Shown here in pieces: positions 1-8,452 of a stretch of DNA of 64,000 nucleotides. The number at the start of each line of letters is the position of its first letter. Positions within the stretch are counted from its first letter, which is position 1. The stretch is from positions 992,001 through 1,056,000 of the forward strand of contig CP111109.1 of the NCBI GenBank assembly GCA_026314275.1, read 5' to 3'. The DNA comes from JAGOEY01 sp017997515. GTDB lineage: Bacteria; Pseudomonadota; Gammaproteobacteria; Burkholderiales; Burkholderiaceae_C. The translations under genes were made by a program, and so were the position numbers. The notes under the pieces were generated by a model. The model was not told where the DNA came from. It saw nothing but the letters and a program-made list of their open reading frames with translations, and did no database searches.

Positions 1-65
1 ACGGCATGCAGCACTTCCATGAGTGGTACCGGGGTGTGATGGACGCCAAGTCGCTTCAATTTTGA
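1..65 (+). CDS. 3' end of an unidentified gene (partial)
   Basis: The third forward frame is open from the window edge to a TGA at 63-65 and gives only the last 20 or so residues, ending HEWYRGVMDAKSLQF. Too little is present to name a family. The last three codons and the stop lie inside the dispersed repeat that starts near 58, so the C-terminal residues may have been supplied by the repeat. The call rests on the open frame and on the neighbouring gene being on the same strand; the real frame cannot be confirmed from this fragment. Confidence 0.4.
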   Translation, partial: GMQHFHEWYRGVMDAKSLQF

Positions 66-114
66 TAGCTGCTTGCGCACGCAGATCGGGCGCTAGAGCC
101 CTATTTCACTGAAG
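58..114 (+). repeat. Dispersed repeat family 1, copy 1
   Basis: This copy has the shared core TTGATAGCTGCTTGCGCA, then GGGCGCTAGAGCC and a T-rich end. Similar copies lie near 8371, 11424, 13517, 16066, 33517, 46003, 47938, 51905 and 53500 in both orientations. The GCGC-rich halves can pair to form a hairpin. Such elements are common between genes in Comamonadaceae, to my knowledge. It overlaps the stop codon of the upstream partial gene. Confidence 0.8.
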
Positions 115-162
115 AAATTAATACTACAAGCCATGGGATACCCTCTCAGCAGAAGCACACCC

Positions 163-262
163 CATTCCAGCAGACGCCGTGGAACCGGCTTTGCCGGGCC
201 ACTGGCGTCGCCCCCTGCAAGGGGGTTGGCGAGAGCGCAGCGAAGCCTGGGGGTGTACCAAT
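163..262 (+). repeat. Dispersed repeat family 2, copy A
   Basis: The element contains GTGGAACCGGCTTTGCCGGG, a perfect hairpin CCCCCTGCAAGGGGG and a terminal GAAGCCTGGGGGTGTA. Closely matching copies lie at 9898-9986 (reverse), 53602-53701 and 54565-54658. It ends one base before the ATG of the EamA transporter gene, so that gene's 5' untranslated region consists of repeat sequence. It follows a family 1 repeat, an arrangement repeated near 53.5 kb. Confidence 0.8.
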
Positions 263-263
263 A

Positions 264-1175
264 ATGCAGGCGCTCTGGATGGTGTTGGGGGCATTCTTGT
301 TTGCCAGCATGGGGGTTTGCGTCAAATACGCCTCCAACAATTTCAACCCGGCCGAACTGGTGTTCTACCGGGGTGTGCTGGGCATGTTGTTCCTGTGGGT
401 GCTGGCCCGCTCCACCGGCGTCAAGCTGGGCACCAAGTACCCCGGCATGCACCTGTGGCGCAGCACCATCGGTGTGACGTCGCTGGGCGCCTGGTTCTAC
501 GCCATTGCCCACCTGCCACTGGCCACGGCCATGACACTCAACTACATGAGCAGTGTGTGGGTGGCGGCCTTCCTGATCGGCGGCACGCTCCTCATGTGGC
601 GGCCCAACACCGGTGGGCCCGGCCTGCTGGCCCAGGGGCCGCTGGTGATGACAGTGCTGGCCGGGTTTGCGGGTGTGGTCATGATGCTGCGCCCCACGCT
701 GGACGACAACCAGATGTTCGCCGGGCTGATCGGCCTGATGTCCGGACTGACGGCTGCATTTGCGTACATGCAGGTCATTGCGTTATCCAGGCTGGGTGAG
801 CCCGAAACCCGCACCGTTTTCTACTTCGCCGTGGGTTCCGCCGTGGCGGGTGGCGTGTTGATGCTGCTGATTGGCATGTCACCGTGGAACTGGCAGGCCG
901 CCATCTGGCTGCTGCCCATAGGCATGTTTGCAGCGGGCGGCCAGCTGTGTATGACCCGCGCCTACGCCACCGCCCGCACCCCGCGCGGCACCCTGGTGGT
1001 GGCCAACCTGCAGTATTCAGGTATCGTTTTTGCCGCGATCTACAGCGTGGTGCTGTTTGGTGACGTGATTCCGCCCCTGGGCTGGCTCGGGATGGCGCTG
1101 ATCGTCAGCAGCGGGATCGTGGCCACCATCCTGCGGGGCCGCGCTGCGCCAGACGCGCCCGGCGAAGAACACTGA
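264..1175 (+). CDS. EamA/DMT-family inner-membrane transporter
   Basis: The 303-residue protein is almost wholly hydrophobic, with about ten predicted membrane helices arranged as two EamA repeats (roughly residues 3-140 and 155-290). It belongs to the drug/metabolite transporter superfamily; members export or import small metabolites, and the substrate cannot be told from sequence. The N-terminus MQALWMVLGAFLFASMG is typical of the family, which supports the start even though no clear ribosome-binding site precedes it: the upstream bases are a family 2 repeat. The sulfurtransferase gene follows after 16 bp on the same strand, so the two may be cotranscribed. Confidence 0.9.
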   Translation: MQALWMVLGAFLFASMGVCVKYASNNFNPAELVFYRGVLGMLFLWVLARSTGVKLGTKYPGMHLWRSTIGVTSLGAWFYAIAHLPLATAMTLNYMSSVWVAAFLIGGTLLMWRPNTGGPGLLAQGPLVMTVLAGFAGVVMMLRPTLDDNQMFAGLIGLMSGLTAAFAYMQVIALSRLGEPETRTVFYFAVGSAVAGGVLMLLIGMSPWNWQAAIWLLPIGMFAAGGQLCMTRAYATARTPRGTLVVANLQYSGIVFAAIYSVVLFGDVIPPLGWLGMALIVSSGIVATILRGRAAPDAPGEEH

Positions 1176-1191
1176 CATCTGAAGGACGACC

Positions 1192-2088
1192 ATGTACACG
1201 ACCCTGATCTCCGTTGAACAACTGCAAGCCCTGCAACAGAGCGGCCAGCCGTTGATGGTGTTTGACTGCAGCTTCGACCTGGTGCACCCGTCGGCAGGCG
1301 AAAAGATGTTTCTGGACGCCCACATCCCCGGCGCGGTGTATGCCAACCTCGACACCGCCCTGAGCGCAAAACACGGTGCGCCCGGTGCCACCGGAACGGT
1401 GGTGGCGGTTGAAGCCGATGTGCCCGCATCCGGCGGTCGCCATCCGCTGCCCAGCCGCGAGAAGTTTGCGGCCTGGCTGTCCAGCGTCGGCTTCAGCAAC
1501 ACCATGCAGGCCGTGGTGTACGACCGCAACGGGGCCAACTACTGCGGCCGCCTGTGGTGGATGCTCAAGTGGGCCGGTGTGGACACGGTGGCCGTGCTCG
1601 ACGGCGGCCTGCAGGCCTGGCAGGCCGCAGGCGGTGCGGTGGCAAACGGCGCAGAGCCGGGCCACTTCCAGTCCAACTTTGTGCTGCAACCCGCATTACG
1701 CACGCTGGTCGTCACCCAAACCGTGCTCGACCGCCTGGGCCAGCCCGGCCAGACCATCATCGACGCCCGGGGCGCCCCCCGTTACCGGGGCGAAGTCGAG
1801 CCACTCGACCCGGTGGCTGGCCACATCCCCGGCGCACTGAACCGCCCGTTCGGCGAGAACCTGGGTGCCGACGGCAAGTTCAAACCCGCCGCCCAGTTGC
1901 GTGCCGAATTCGAGGCCTTGCTCGGTGGCCGCGACCCGGCCAGCGTGGTGCTGCAGTGTGGCAGTGGTGTCAGCGCCGTGCCCAACATCATCGCCATGGA
2001 AATTGCCGGCCTGGGCCAGGCGGCGCTGTATGCAGGCAGCTGGAGTGAATGGTGCAGCGATCCGGCACGGCCGGTGGAAAAGGGCTGA
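1192..2088 (+). CDS. sseA: Sulfurtransferase, two rhodanese domains (SseA-like)
   Basis: This 298-residue protein has two tandem rhodanese domains (about residues 5-145 and 165-290). The C-terminal active-site loop reads CGSGVSA, with the catalytic cysteine that carries the persulfide. A CGSGV(T/S) loop is characteristic of 3-mercaptopyruvate sulfurtransferases rather than thiosulfate sulfurtransferases (CRxGxR). It should transfer sulfur from 3-mercaptopyruvate to cyanide or thiol acceptors in the cytoplasm; there is no signal peptide. A GGAC motif lies about 8 bases before the ATG. Substrate preference is inferred from the loop only. Confidence 0.88.
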   Translation: MYTTLISVEQLQALQQSGQPLMVFDCSFDLVHPSAGEKMFLDAHIPGAVYANLDTALSAKHGAPGATGTVVAVEADVPASGGRHPLPSREKFAAWLSSVGFSNTMQAVVYDRNGANYCGRLWWMLKWAGVDTVAVLDGGLQAWQAAGGAVANGAEPGHFQSNFVLQPALRTLVVTQTVLDRLGQPGQTIIDARGAPRYRGEVEPLDPVAGHIPGALNRPFGENLGADGKFKPAAQLRAEFEALLGGRDPASVVLQCGSGVSAVPNIIAMEIAGLGQAALYAGSWSEWCSDPARPVEKG

Positions 2089-2187
2089 AAGCCCCACCAC
2101 GCGGCGTCTTGATATGGGTCAAGAAGCCCGTAGCGACCCACCGCGATTCTTCACGCCGGCGCCATGGCAGCTTACGATGCTGCCACC

Positions 2188-2970
2188 ATGCACACACCTA
2201 CCCATCCCCTGTTCAGCCTGCACGGCAAACGCGGCCTCGTCCTCGGCCTGGCCGACGCCAACAGCATTGCCTACGGCTGCGCCCGCGTAGCCCGCGCTGC
2301 GGGCGCACAGCTGGTGCTGTCCTGCGTCAACGACAAGGCGCGTGCTGCCGTGCAGCCTCTGGCCGACCAACTCGAATCGCCGCTGGTGGTGTGTAACGTG
2401 GAGGCCGAGGGTGCACTCGACACGCTGGTGCAGAACGCCCACGCCCAAATGGGCGGGCTGGACTTTGTGGTGCACTCGATTGCCTGGGCGCCGCTGGCCG
2501 ACCTGCATGGCCGGGTGGTGGACAGCTCGACCGAAGGTTTCGCCCGTGCCATGGAAATCTCGTGCCACTCCTTCGCCCGGCTGGCCCGCAGCTGCGAACC
2601 GCTGATGCCCGAGGGCGGCAGCCTCATCACCATGTCCTACCTCGGCTCGCAGCAGGCGGTGGAACACTACGGAATGATGGGCCCGGTCAAGGCGGCACTC
2701 GAATCGCTGGTGCGCTACATGGCGCTGGAGCTGGGGCCGCGCAAGATCCGCGTGTACGCCGTGTCGCCCGGCCCGGTGCCCACCCGCGCCGCGTCGGGGC
2801 TGGAAGACTTTGACGAACTCATGCAGGCCGCAGCAGCGCGCGCACCGCTGGGCCGCCTGGTCACCCTCGACGAGATTGGCGCACTCACCGCCTTCCTGGC
2901 CAGCCCTGCCGCATCGGGCATGACCGGGCAAACACTTTATGTGGATGCGGGCGACCACGCCACACGCTGA
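2188..2970 (+). CDS. FabI-like enoyl-ACP reductase, SDR family
   Basis: The 260-residue protein is a short-chain dehydrogenase of the FabI type. The nucleotide-binding segment GLADANSIAYGCA resembles FabI (GxxxxxSIAxG), and the catalytic Tyr-x6-Lys is present as YGMMGPVK. FabI reduces the trans-2 double bond of enoyl-ACP with NAD(P)H in fatty-acid synthesis. The gene is followed by pta and ackA on the same strand, an order that suggests a special role linked to acyl-CoA or acetyl-phosphate metabolism rather than the main FabI. An in-frame ATG at 2164 is possible, but the ATG at 2188 gives the more typical N-terminus. Substrate is unproven. Confidence 0.8.
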   Translation: MHTPTHPLFSLHGKRGLVLGLADANSIAYGCARVARAAGAQLVLSCVNDKARAAVQPLADQLESPLVVCNVEAEGALDTLVQNAHAQMGGLDFVVHSIAWAPLADLHGRVVDSSTEGFARAMEISCHSFARLARSCEPLMPEGGSLITMSYLGSQQAVEHYGMMGPVKAALESLVRYMALELGPRKIRVYAVSPGPVPTRAASGLEDFDELMQAAAARAPLGRLVTLDEIGALTAFLASPAASGMTGQTLYVDAGDHATR

Positions 2971-2992
2971 ACCCTCCCTTCCCCCACACGCC

Positions 2993-3961
2993 ATGCACAC
3001 CAACACCACTCCACCGACCACACCCATCTCGCCCCTGCTGGACCCGCAGGCCCGGCTGCACGCCTGGATCGACACCTTCCGCGGCAGCCCGGCCATGGCC
3101 TGCGGCGTGGTGCACCCGTGTGATGCCGAGTCGCTGCGCGGCGCGCTTGATGCCGCAGCACGCGGGCTGATCGTGCCCACACTGATCGGCCCCGAGGCCC
3201 GTATCCGCGCCGTGGCAGAACAGGCCGGACTCGACTTGCAAGGCATCACCATCGACCCGGTGGCCCACAGCCATGCGGCGGCGGCACGTGGTGCCGAGCT
3301 GGCGGCCCAGGGTGCGGTGCAGATGCTCATGAAAGGCAGCCTGCACACCGACGAGCTGCTGGCCGCCGTGCTGGCCACCCCGGCGCTGCGCACCGGGCGG
3401 CGGCTGTCGCATGTGTTCCGCTTCGACATCCCGACCTACCCCAAACCCCTGCTGCTGACCGACGCCGCCGTCAACATCCAGCCCACCCTCGACGACAAAG
3501 CCGACATCGTGCGCAACGCCATCGGCCTGGCGCAGGCGCTGGGGGTGGCCGTGCCGAAGGTGGCGCTGCTGTCTGCCGTGGAAACCGTCACCGCCAAAAT
3601 CACCTCCACCCTCGACGCCGCAGCCCTGTGCAAGATGGCCCAGCGCGGGCAGATCAGCGGCGCCATCCTCGACGGCCCGCTGGCCTTTGACAACGCCATC
3701 TCGGCCGAAGCGGCGCGTATCAAAGGCATCGTGTCCGACGTTTCGGGCGACGCCGACATCCTGGTGCTGCCCGACCTGGAATCAGGCAACGTGGCCGCCA
3801 AATTGCTCGAATACCTGGCCGGGGCCGCCAGCTGCGGCGTGGTGCTGGGTGCACGCGTGCCCATCGCCCTGACCAGCCGGGCCGATGGTGCGGCGTCGCG
3901 CGTGGCCTCGGCGGCACTGGCCGCCGTGGTGTCACGCGCCACCCTGGCGGCGGCACCATGA
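2993..3961 (+). CDS. pta: Phosphate acetyl/butyryltransferase
   Basis: The 322-residue protein matches the PTA_PTB family, the short form without the regulatory N-terminal domain of E. coli Pta. It interconverts acyl-CoA and acyl phosphate. Conserved stretches include the MKGSLHTDELL segment near residue 110 and the glycine-rich LPDLESGNVAAKLLEYLAGA segment near residue 275. The start at 2993 (MHTNTTP) follows the FabI-like gene by 22 bp. The stop overlaps the ackA start as ATGA, so translational coupling is likely. Acetyl versus butyryl specificity cannot be read; pairing with an acetate kinase homologue favours acetyl or propionyl. Confidence 0.88.
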   Translation: MHTNTTPPTTPISPLLDPQARLHAWIDTFRGSPAMACGVVHPCDAESLRGALDAAARGLIVPTLIGPEARIRAVAEQAGLDLQGITIDPVAHSHAAAARGAELAAQGAVQMLMKGSLHTDELLAAVLATPALRTGRRLSHVFRFDIPTYPKPLLLTDAAVNIQPTLDDKADIVRNAIGLAQALGVAVPKVALLSAVETVTAKITSTLDAAALCKMAQRGQISGAILDGPLAFDNAISAEAARIKGIVSDVSGDADILVLPDLESGNVAAKLLEYLAGAASCGVVLGARVPIALTSRADGAASRVASAALAAVVSRATLAAAP

Positions 3962-5142
3962 GCAGCAGCACCGCCCAGGACGTGGTGCTGGCCGTGAATG
4001 CCGGCTCGTCCACACTGAAGTTTGGCTTCTACGGCCGCGACCCGGCGCAGGCGGTGTTCAGCGGCAGCATCGAGGGGCTGGAGCCCGGCGGCACCCCCAC
4101 GCTGCGCTGTGCGGGCCAGCCCACGCAGCCGGTGGCAGTGGGGCAGGACGGCCCGTTCGCGGCAGCGCTGCGCCACCTGTCCACCGTGTTCCAGGCGCAG
4201 GCCAGCCAGAGCCGCCTGTGTGCCGTGGCCCACCGCATCGTGCACGGTGGCGACCGCTACACCAGCAGCGTCGTGGTGGACGCCGACGTGCTGGCCCACC
4301 TGCAGCAGTACGCGCCGCTGGCCCCCCTGCACCAGCCGCACAACCTGGCCGGTGTGCGGGCGCTGCAGCAGGCCTTTCCCGGCCTGCCCCAGGTGGCCTG
4401 CTTCGACACGGCCTTCCATGCGGGCATGCCAGCGGTGGAGCGCCGCTTCGCCCTGCCCCCACATGCCGACCTGCAGGGGGTGCAGCGCTACGGCTTCCAT
4501 GGCCTGTCGTACCAGTACCTCGCCACCCGGCTGGCGCAGCGCAGCCCGGCCGCTGCCGGGCGCTGTGTGCTGGCGCACCTGGGTAATGGTGCGAGCCTGT
4601 GTGCCACCCGCGGCGGCCGCAGCATGGCCACGTCCATGGGTTTCTCGGCACTCGACGGTTTGGTGATGGGAACCCGCAGCGGCAGCATCGACGCCGGGGT
4701 GTTGCTCCATCTTTTGCAGCGCGGCTGGAATGCACAACAGCTGGAAGACCTGCTGTACCGGCAGTCCGGCCTGAAAGGTGTGTCGGGCATCTCGGCCGAC
4801 ATGCGGGTGCTGCGCAACAGCAGCAGCCCGGCCGCCCGTGATGCGGTGGCACTGTTCACCTACCGTCTGCTGCGCGAGTGTGGCGCCATGGCAGCGCTGC
4901 TGGGCGGCATCGACCTGCTGGCCTTCACCGGGGGGATTGGTGAAAACGACCCCGGGCTGCGCGCTGCAGTGTGTGAGGGTCTGGCATTCCTCGGCGTCCG
5001 TATCGACCCGGACGCCAACCGACAGGAATCTCCCCACATCCGCCCCATCCACACACCCGACAGCACGGTCGAGGTATGGGTGGTGCCCACCGATGAAGGG
5101 CGGGTGGCGGCTGCAGAAGCGTGGCGGCTAATCGGGGGTTAG
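3958..5142 (+). CDS. ackA: Acetate/propionate kinase
   Basis: This 394-residue protein is an acetokinase: it makes ATP and acetate from acetyl phosphate, or the reverse. Signature 1 is near the N-terminus (VLAVNAGSSTLKFGFY), signature 2 near residue 178 (YGFHGLSYQYL), and the phosphate-binding segment LAHLGNGASLCA and TGGIGEND motif are intact. It is the last gene of the FabI-like/pta/ackA unit and converges with the nitrilase-family gene; their stop codons overlap by 4 bp at 5139-5142. Confidence 0.93.
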   Translation: MSSSTAQDVVLAVNAGSSTLKFGFYGRDPAQAVFSGSIEGLEPGGTPTLRCAGQPTQPVAVGQDGPFAAALRHLSTVFQAQASQSRLCAVAHRIVHGGDRYTSSVVVDADVLAHLQQYAPLAPLHQPHNLAGVRALQQAFPGLPQVACFDTAFHAGMPAVERRFALPPHADLQGVQRYGFHGLSYQYLATRLAQRSPAAAGRCVLAHLGNGASLCATRGGRSMATSMGFSALDGLVMGTRSGSIDAGVLLHLLQRGWNAQQLEDLLYRQSGLKGVSGISADMRVLRNSSSPAARDAVALFTYRLLRECGAMAALLGGIDLLAFTGGIGENDPGLRAAVCEGLAFLGVRIDPDANRQESPHIRPIHTPDSTVEVWVVPTDEGRVAAAEAWRLIGG

Positions 5143-5954
5143 GAACTCGGCAGCGCTGACACCAGCCGCTGGTGCTGGTGGGTCGGAATGGCTTTGCGCA
5201 CGCTGGCCAGCCGCTCCAGATCCATCTCCCCCATCACCAGTCCTGGCCCCGATGGCAGGCAGGCCACCACATCACCCCAAGGGTCCACCAGCATGCTGTG
5301 GCCATGGGTCTGGCGGCCATTGGTGTGGACACCGCCCTGCGCGGCGGCCAGCACGTAACACTGGTTTTCGATGGCGCGGGCGCGCAGCAGCACCTCCCAA
5401 TGGGCGCGGCCCGTGGTTTCGGTGAAGGCCGACGGCACCAGCAGCAGATCCACCGGCCCCATGGCACGCACCAGCTCGGGGAACCGCAGGTCATAACAAA
5501 TCGTGAGCCCGACACGCCCCAGGTCAGTCTGCGCCGCCACCAGCGCACTGCCCGGCACCATGGTGCGGCTCTCGTCCAGGCTACGTGTGCCGTCCTGGTA
5601 GCGGAACAAATGCAGCTTGTCGTAGCGCGCCACCACCTCACCCGAGGGGCTGTACAGCAGGCTGGTGTTGCTGACCTTGGGCGGCTGCGGCGTGGTCAGC
5701 GGCAACGAGCCCCCAGCCAGCCAGATCTGGTGCTGCCGGGCTTTGACCGCCAGGAAGTCCTGCACCGGGCCTGCGCCCAGCGGCTCGGCAATGGCGTATT
5801 TGTCGGTTTCGTGCAGGCCGATCTGGCAAAAGTACTCCGGCAGCGACACCAACCGCGCACCCGCGTCAGCCGCCTGGTCAATCAGCTGCCCGGCGGTGGC
5901 CAGGTTCTCGGCCAGCACTGCCGACGACACCATCTGGATGGCTGCAATTTTCAT
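5139..5954 (-). CDS. Carbon-nitrogen hydrolase (Nit-type amidase)
   Basis: This is a 271-residue nitrilase-superfamily enzyme. The catalytic Glu (LPEYFCQ), Lys (RYDKLHLF) and Cys (GLTICYDLRFPEL) are all present. The motif around the cysteine places it in the Nit1/Nit2 branch, whose members hydrolyse omega-amides such as deaminated glutathione or alpha-ketoglutaramate. It acts in the cytoplasm, with no signal peptide. The start MKIAAIQMVS at 5954 is chosen because family members begin there; upstream codons are not conserved in type. Exact substrate is inferred. Confidence 0.88.
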   Translation of the reverse strand: MKIAAIQMVSSAVLAENLATAGQLIDQAADAGARLVSLPEYFCQIGLHETDKYAIAEPLGAGPVQDFLAVKARQHQIWLAGGSLPLTTPQPPKVSNTSLLYSPSGEVVARYDKLHLFRYQDGTRSLDESRTMVPGSALVAAQTDLGRVGLTICYDLRFPELVRAMGPVDLLLVPSAFTETTGRAHWEVLLRARAIENQCYVLAAAQGGVHTNGRQTHGHSMLVDPWGDVVACLPSGPGLVMGEMDLERLASVRKAIPTHQHQRLVSALPSS

Positions 5955-6000
5955 GGTCTGGTATCCCCCAAAAAAGAAAACAACAGGCACATCAGACAAC

Positions 6001-6022
6001 AAAAAAGCGCCTCAAGGGCGCT
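6001..6022 (-). terminator. Rho-independent terminator of tRNA-Ser
   Basis: On the minus strand the hairpin AGCGCC-CTTGA-GGCGCT is followed by a run of T residues, directly downstream of the tRNA gene. Confidence 0.85.
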
Positions 6023-6035
6023 TGTTTGCTGGGAC

Positions 6036-6126
6036 TGGAGGAGAGAGAGGGATTCGAACCCTCGATACGTCAGAAACGTATATCGGATTTCGAGTCCGAC
6101 GCATTCGACCACTCTGCCATCTCTCC
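6036..6126 (-). tRNA. tRNA-Ser (anticodon CGA)
   Basis: The minus strand folds as a class II tRNA: acceptor GGAGAGA pairs with TCTCTCC, the anticodon loop is CTCGAAA (CGA at 6090-6092), there is a long variable arm, and the T arm is GAGGG-TTCGAAT-CCCTC. The 3' CCA is encoded at 6036-6038. The base at position 73 reads U rather than the common G of serine tRNAs. The tRNA reads UCG codons. serS, the cognate synthetase gene, starts nearby on the same strand, upstream in transcription. Confidence 0.95.
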
Positions 6127-6143
6127 TTGTCGAATCATAGATT

Positions 6144-7457
6144 CTAGCAGGTCTTTAAGCACGCCAAACCACCCAAGTACGGCCGCAGCACTTCAGGCAC
6201 TTCCACGCTGCCATCGGCTTGCTGGTAGTTTTCCAGCACCGCCACCAGCGTGCGGCCCACGGCCAGGCCGGAGCCGTTGAGGGTGTGTACCAGTTCGTTT
6301 TTGCCTTGTGCGTTTTTGAAGCGGGCTTGCAGGCGGCGGGCCTGGAAGGCTTCGCAGTTGGAGATGGAGCTGATCTCGCGGAAAGTGGCTTGCGCGGGGA
6401 TCCACACTTCGAGGTCGTAGGTCTTGGACGCGCCAAAACCCATGTCACCGGTGCACAGCGACATCACGCGGTACGGCAGGCCCAGCTTCTGCAGGATGGC
6501 TTCGGCGTGGCCGGTCATCTCTTCGAGCGCTTCGTAGCTTTTCTCGGGGTGCACGATCTGCACCATCTCCACTTTGTCGAACTGGTGCTGGCGGATCAGG
6601 CCACGGGTGTCGCGCCCGGCGCTGCCCGCTTCGGAGCGGAAACACGGTGTGTGCGCGGTGAGTTTCATCGGCAGATCGGACTCGGCCAGGATCTCGTCGC
6701 GCACAAAGTTGGTCAGCGGCACTTCGCTGGTCGGGATCAGGTACAGCGCGGTGTGGTCGGGCACGGCCTCGCCGTCCTGGCCACCCTTCTTGGCGGCGAA
6801 CAGATCCCCTTCAAACTTGGGCAACTGGCCCGTGCCTTTGAGCGACTCGGCGTTCACCACGTAGGGCACATAACACTCGGTGTAGCCATGTTCCTGCGTT
6901 TGCACGTCGAGCATGAACTGCGACAGCGCACGGTGCAGGCGGGCCACCGGGCCCTTCATGACGGTGAAACGTGAGCCCGACAGTTTGGTGCCCATCTCGA
7001 AATCCAGGCCCAGCGGCGCGCCGATGTCCACATGGTCCTTCGGCGCAAAGTCCATCGCGCGGGGTGTGCCCCAGCTGCGCACTACCACGTTACCGGACTC
7101 GTCCGCACCCACCGGCACGCTGGCGTGCGGCAGGTTGGGCACAGCTTGCAGCAGGGTGTTCAGCTCGGACTGCAGCGCGTCGAGGCGGGTGGCGGACGCA
7201 TCCAGCTCTTCTTTCAGGCCATTCACCGCCGCCATGATGTCGTCGGTGCTTTCACCCTTGGACTTGCGCTGGCCGATCTGTTTGGACAGGGTGTTGCGCT
7301 GCGACTGCAGCTCTTCGGTGCGGGTCTGCAAGGCCTTGCGCTCCGCCTCCAATGCGGTGAACGCGTCCACCTGCAGGAAGGCTTGGGGGGTCTTGCGGGT
7401 TTCCAGCCGGGCGATAACGCCGGGCAGGTCTTTTCGGAGCAGGGTGATGTCTAGCAT
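6144..7457 (-). CDS. serS: Seryl-tRNA synthetase
   Basis: The 437-residue protein charges tRNA-Ser with serine in the cytoplasm. An N-terminal coiled-coil arm (about residues 1-110, rich in Glu, Gln and Lys) is followed by the class II catalytic core. Motif 2 (PCFRSEAGSAGRDTRGL) and motif 3 (GSGLAVGRTLVAVLE) are clear. The start MLDITLLRKD at 7457 is the usual N-terminus. The gene lies just upstream of tRNA-Ser(CGA) on the same strand with an 17 bp gap, so read-through into the tRNA is possible. Confidence 0.97.
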   Translation of the reverse strand: MLDITLLRKDLPGVIARLETRKTPQAFLQVDAFTALEAERKALQTRTEELQSQRNTLSKQIGQRKSKGESTDDIMAAVNGLKEELDASATRLDALQSELNTLLQAVPNLPHASVPVGADESGNVVVRSWGTPRAMDFAPKDHVDIGAPLGLDFEMGTKLSGSRFTVMKGPVARLHRALSQFMLDVQTQEHGYTECYVPYVVNAESLKGTGQLPKFEGDLFAAKKGGQDGEAVPDHTALYLIPTSEVPLTNFVRDEILAESDLPMKLTAHTPCFRSEAGSAGRDTRGLIRQHQFDKVEMVQIVHPEKSYEALEEMTGHAEAILQKLGLPYRVMSLCTGDMGFGASKTYDLEVWIPAQATFREISSISNCEAFQARRLQARFKNAQGKNELVHTLNGSGLAVGRTLVAVLENYQQADGSVEVPEVLRPYLGGLACLKTC

Positions 7458-7486
7458 GGGGGCAATTTTAGGGGGGTGCAGTGTAT

Positions 7487-8452
7487 TCAGGCGAGGCTGG
7501 CCGGATCGACGTTGGCACCACAAATGATGAGGCAGACCTTCTCGCCTGCGTTTGGCACATAGGCACCACTCTGCAGCGCGGCCAGGGGCAAGGCGGCGGC
7601 GGGCTCCACGGCCAGTTTCATTTCTTTCCAGAGCCAGAGCTGTGCGGCGCGGATGCTTTCATCGGTCAGCAGCAGCGCGTCGCGTACATGGCGCTGGGTG
7701 ATGTCCCAGGCGATGCTGCCGATACGTGCGGCACCGAGGGAGTCGGCTGCGACACCACCCACCTCGACCTCGACCGGATGGCCTGCTTCGCGGGCGCGGA
7801 ACAGGGTGGGCGCACGTTCAGGCTCCAGGGCCACCACGCGGCTGCGCTGCGCGAACCAGGCTGCCAGGCCACCGATCAGGCCGCCGCCACCCACACTCAC
7901 CAGCACCGCGTCGGGCAGGCCGCCTTGCTGTTCGATCTCGCGGCCCAATGTGCCTGCACCGGCCACCACTTCGGGCTGGTCGTAGGCGTGGGTCAGCAGG
8001 GCACCGGTCTCGGCCTGGCGTGCCAGGCAGGCGGCCAGGGCTTGGGCGTACATGTCGCCCACCACGGTGACCTGGGCACCGAGGGCGCGCAATTTGGCGC
8101 GTTTGGCTTCGGGTGAGACGCCGGGCAAAAACACCTCGCAGCGCACGCCCAGCGCCTGCGCCGCAGCCGCTGTGGCGATGCCTGCGTTGCCGCCCGACGC
8201 CACCACCACACCACTGGCGGGAATGGTGTGGGTCAGCAGCCGATTCATCATGCCGCGCGCCTTGAAGCTGCCGCCGACCTGCAGGTGCTCCAGCTTGAGC
8301 CAGATTTCCACGCCGGGAGCGGAGTTCAGGCCAAATGCCGCAGCGGGCAGTTTCCAGAGCGGAGTCTCAAGCAAAAAGTGCCCGTTGCGCCCGTCCAGCC
8401 TGCGCGAGGCGCTATCAATTTCACAGTTCCAGTCGATTACAACGGCACTCAC
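7487..8452 (-). CDS. PLP-dependent serine/threonine dehydratase family enzyme
   Basis: The 321-residue protein has the fold-type II signature GGSFKARG with the PLP lysine, the SGGNAGIA asparagine loop and the glycine-rich phosphate site SVGGGGLIGG. Family members deaminate serine or threonine; a racemase role is also possible. It lacks the C-terminal ACT-like regulatory domain of biosynthetic IlvA. Residues about 9-28 are encoded by DNA that matches the dispersed repeat family 1, so this part of the N-terminus may be recent. The start ATG at 8452 overlaps the ispH stop by 4 bp, which suggests coupled translation. Confidence 0.82.
   Translation of the reverse strand: MSAVVIDWNCEIDSASRRLDGRNGHFLLETPLWKLPAAAFGLNSAPGVEIWLKLEHLQVGGSFKARGMMNRLLTHTIPASGVVVASGGNAGIATAAAAQALGVRCEVFLPGVSPEAKRAKLRALGAQVTVVGDMYAQALAACLARQAETGALLTHAYDQPEVVAGAGTLGREIEQQGGLPDAVLVSVGGGGLIGGLAAWFAQRSRVVALEPERAPTLFRAREAGHPVEVEVGGVAADSLGAARIGSIAWDITQRHVRDALLLTDESIRAAQLWLWKEMKLAVEPAAALPLAALQSGAYVPNAGEKVCLIICGANVDPASLA
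8371..8426 (-). repeat. Dispersed repeat family 1 copy inside a coding sequence
   Basis: On the minus strand this segment carries TTGATAGC, then CGCGCAGGC, then CGGGCGCAACGGGC and a T-rich end, matching the spacing and order of the intergenic copies. It is translated as residues about 9-28 of the PLP dehydratase. Confidence 0.6.

Noticed and set aside
3436..5052. A 538-codon open frame opposite ackA and pta
   Set aside because: Antisense of two well-supported enzymes; no domain seen.
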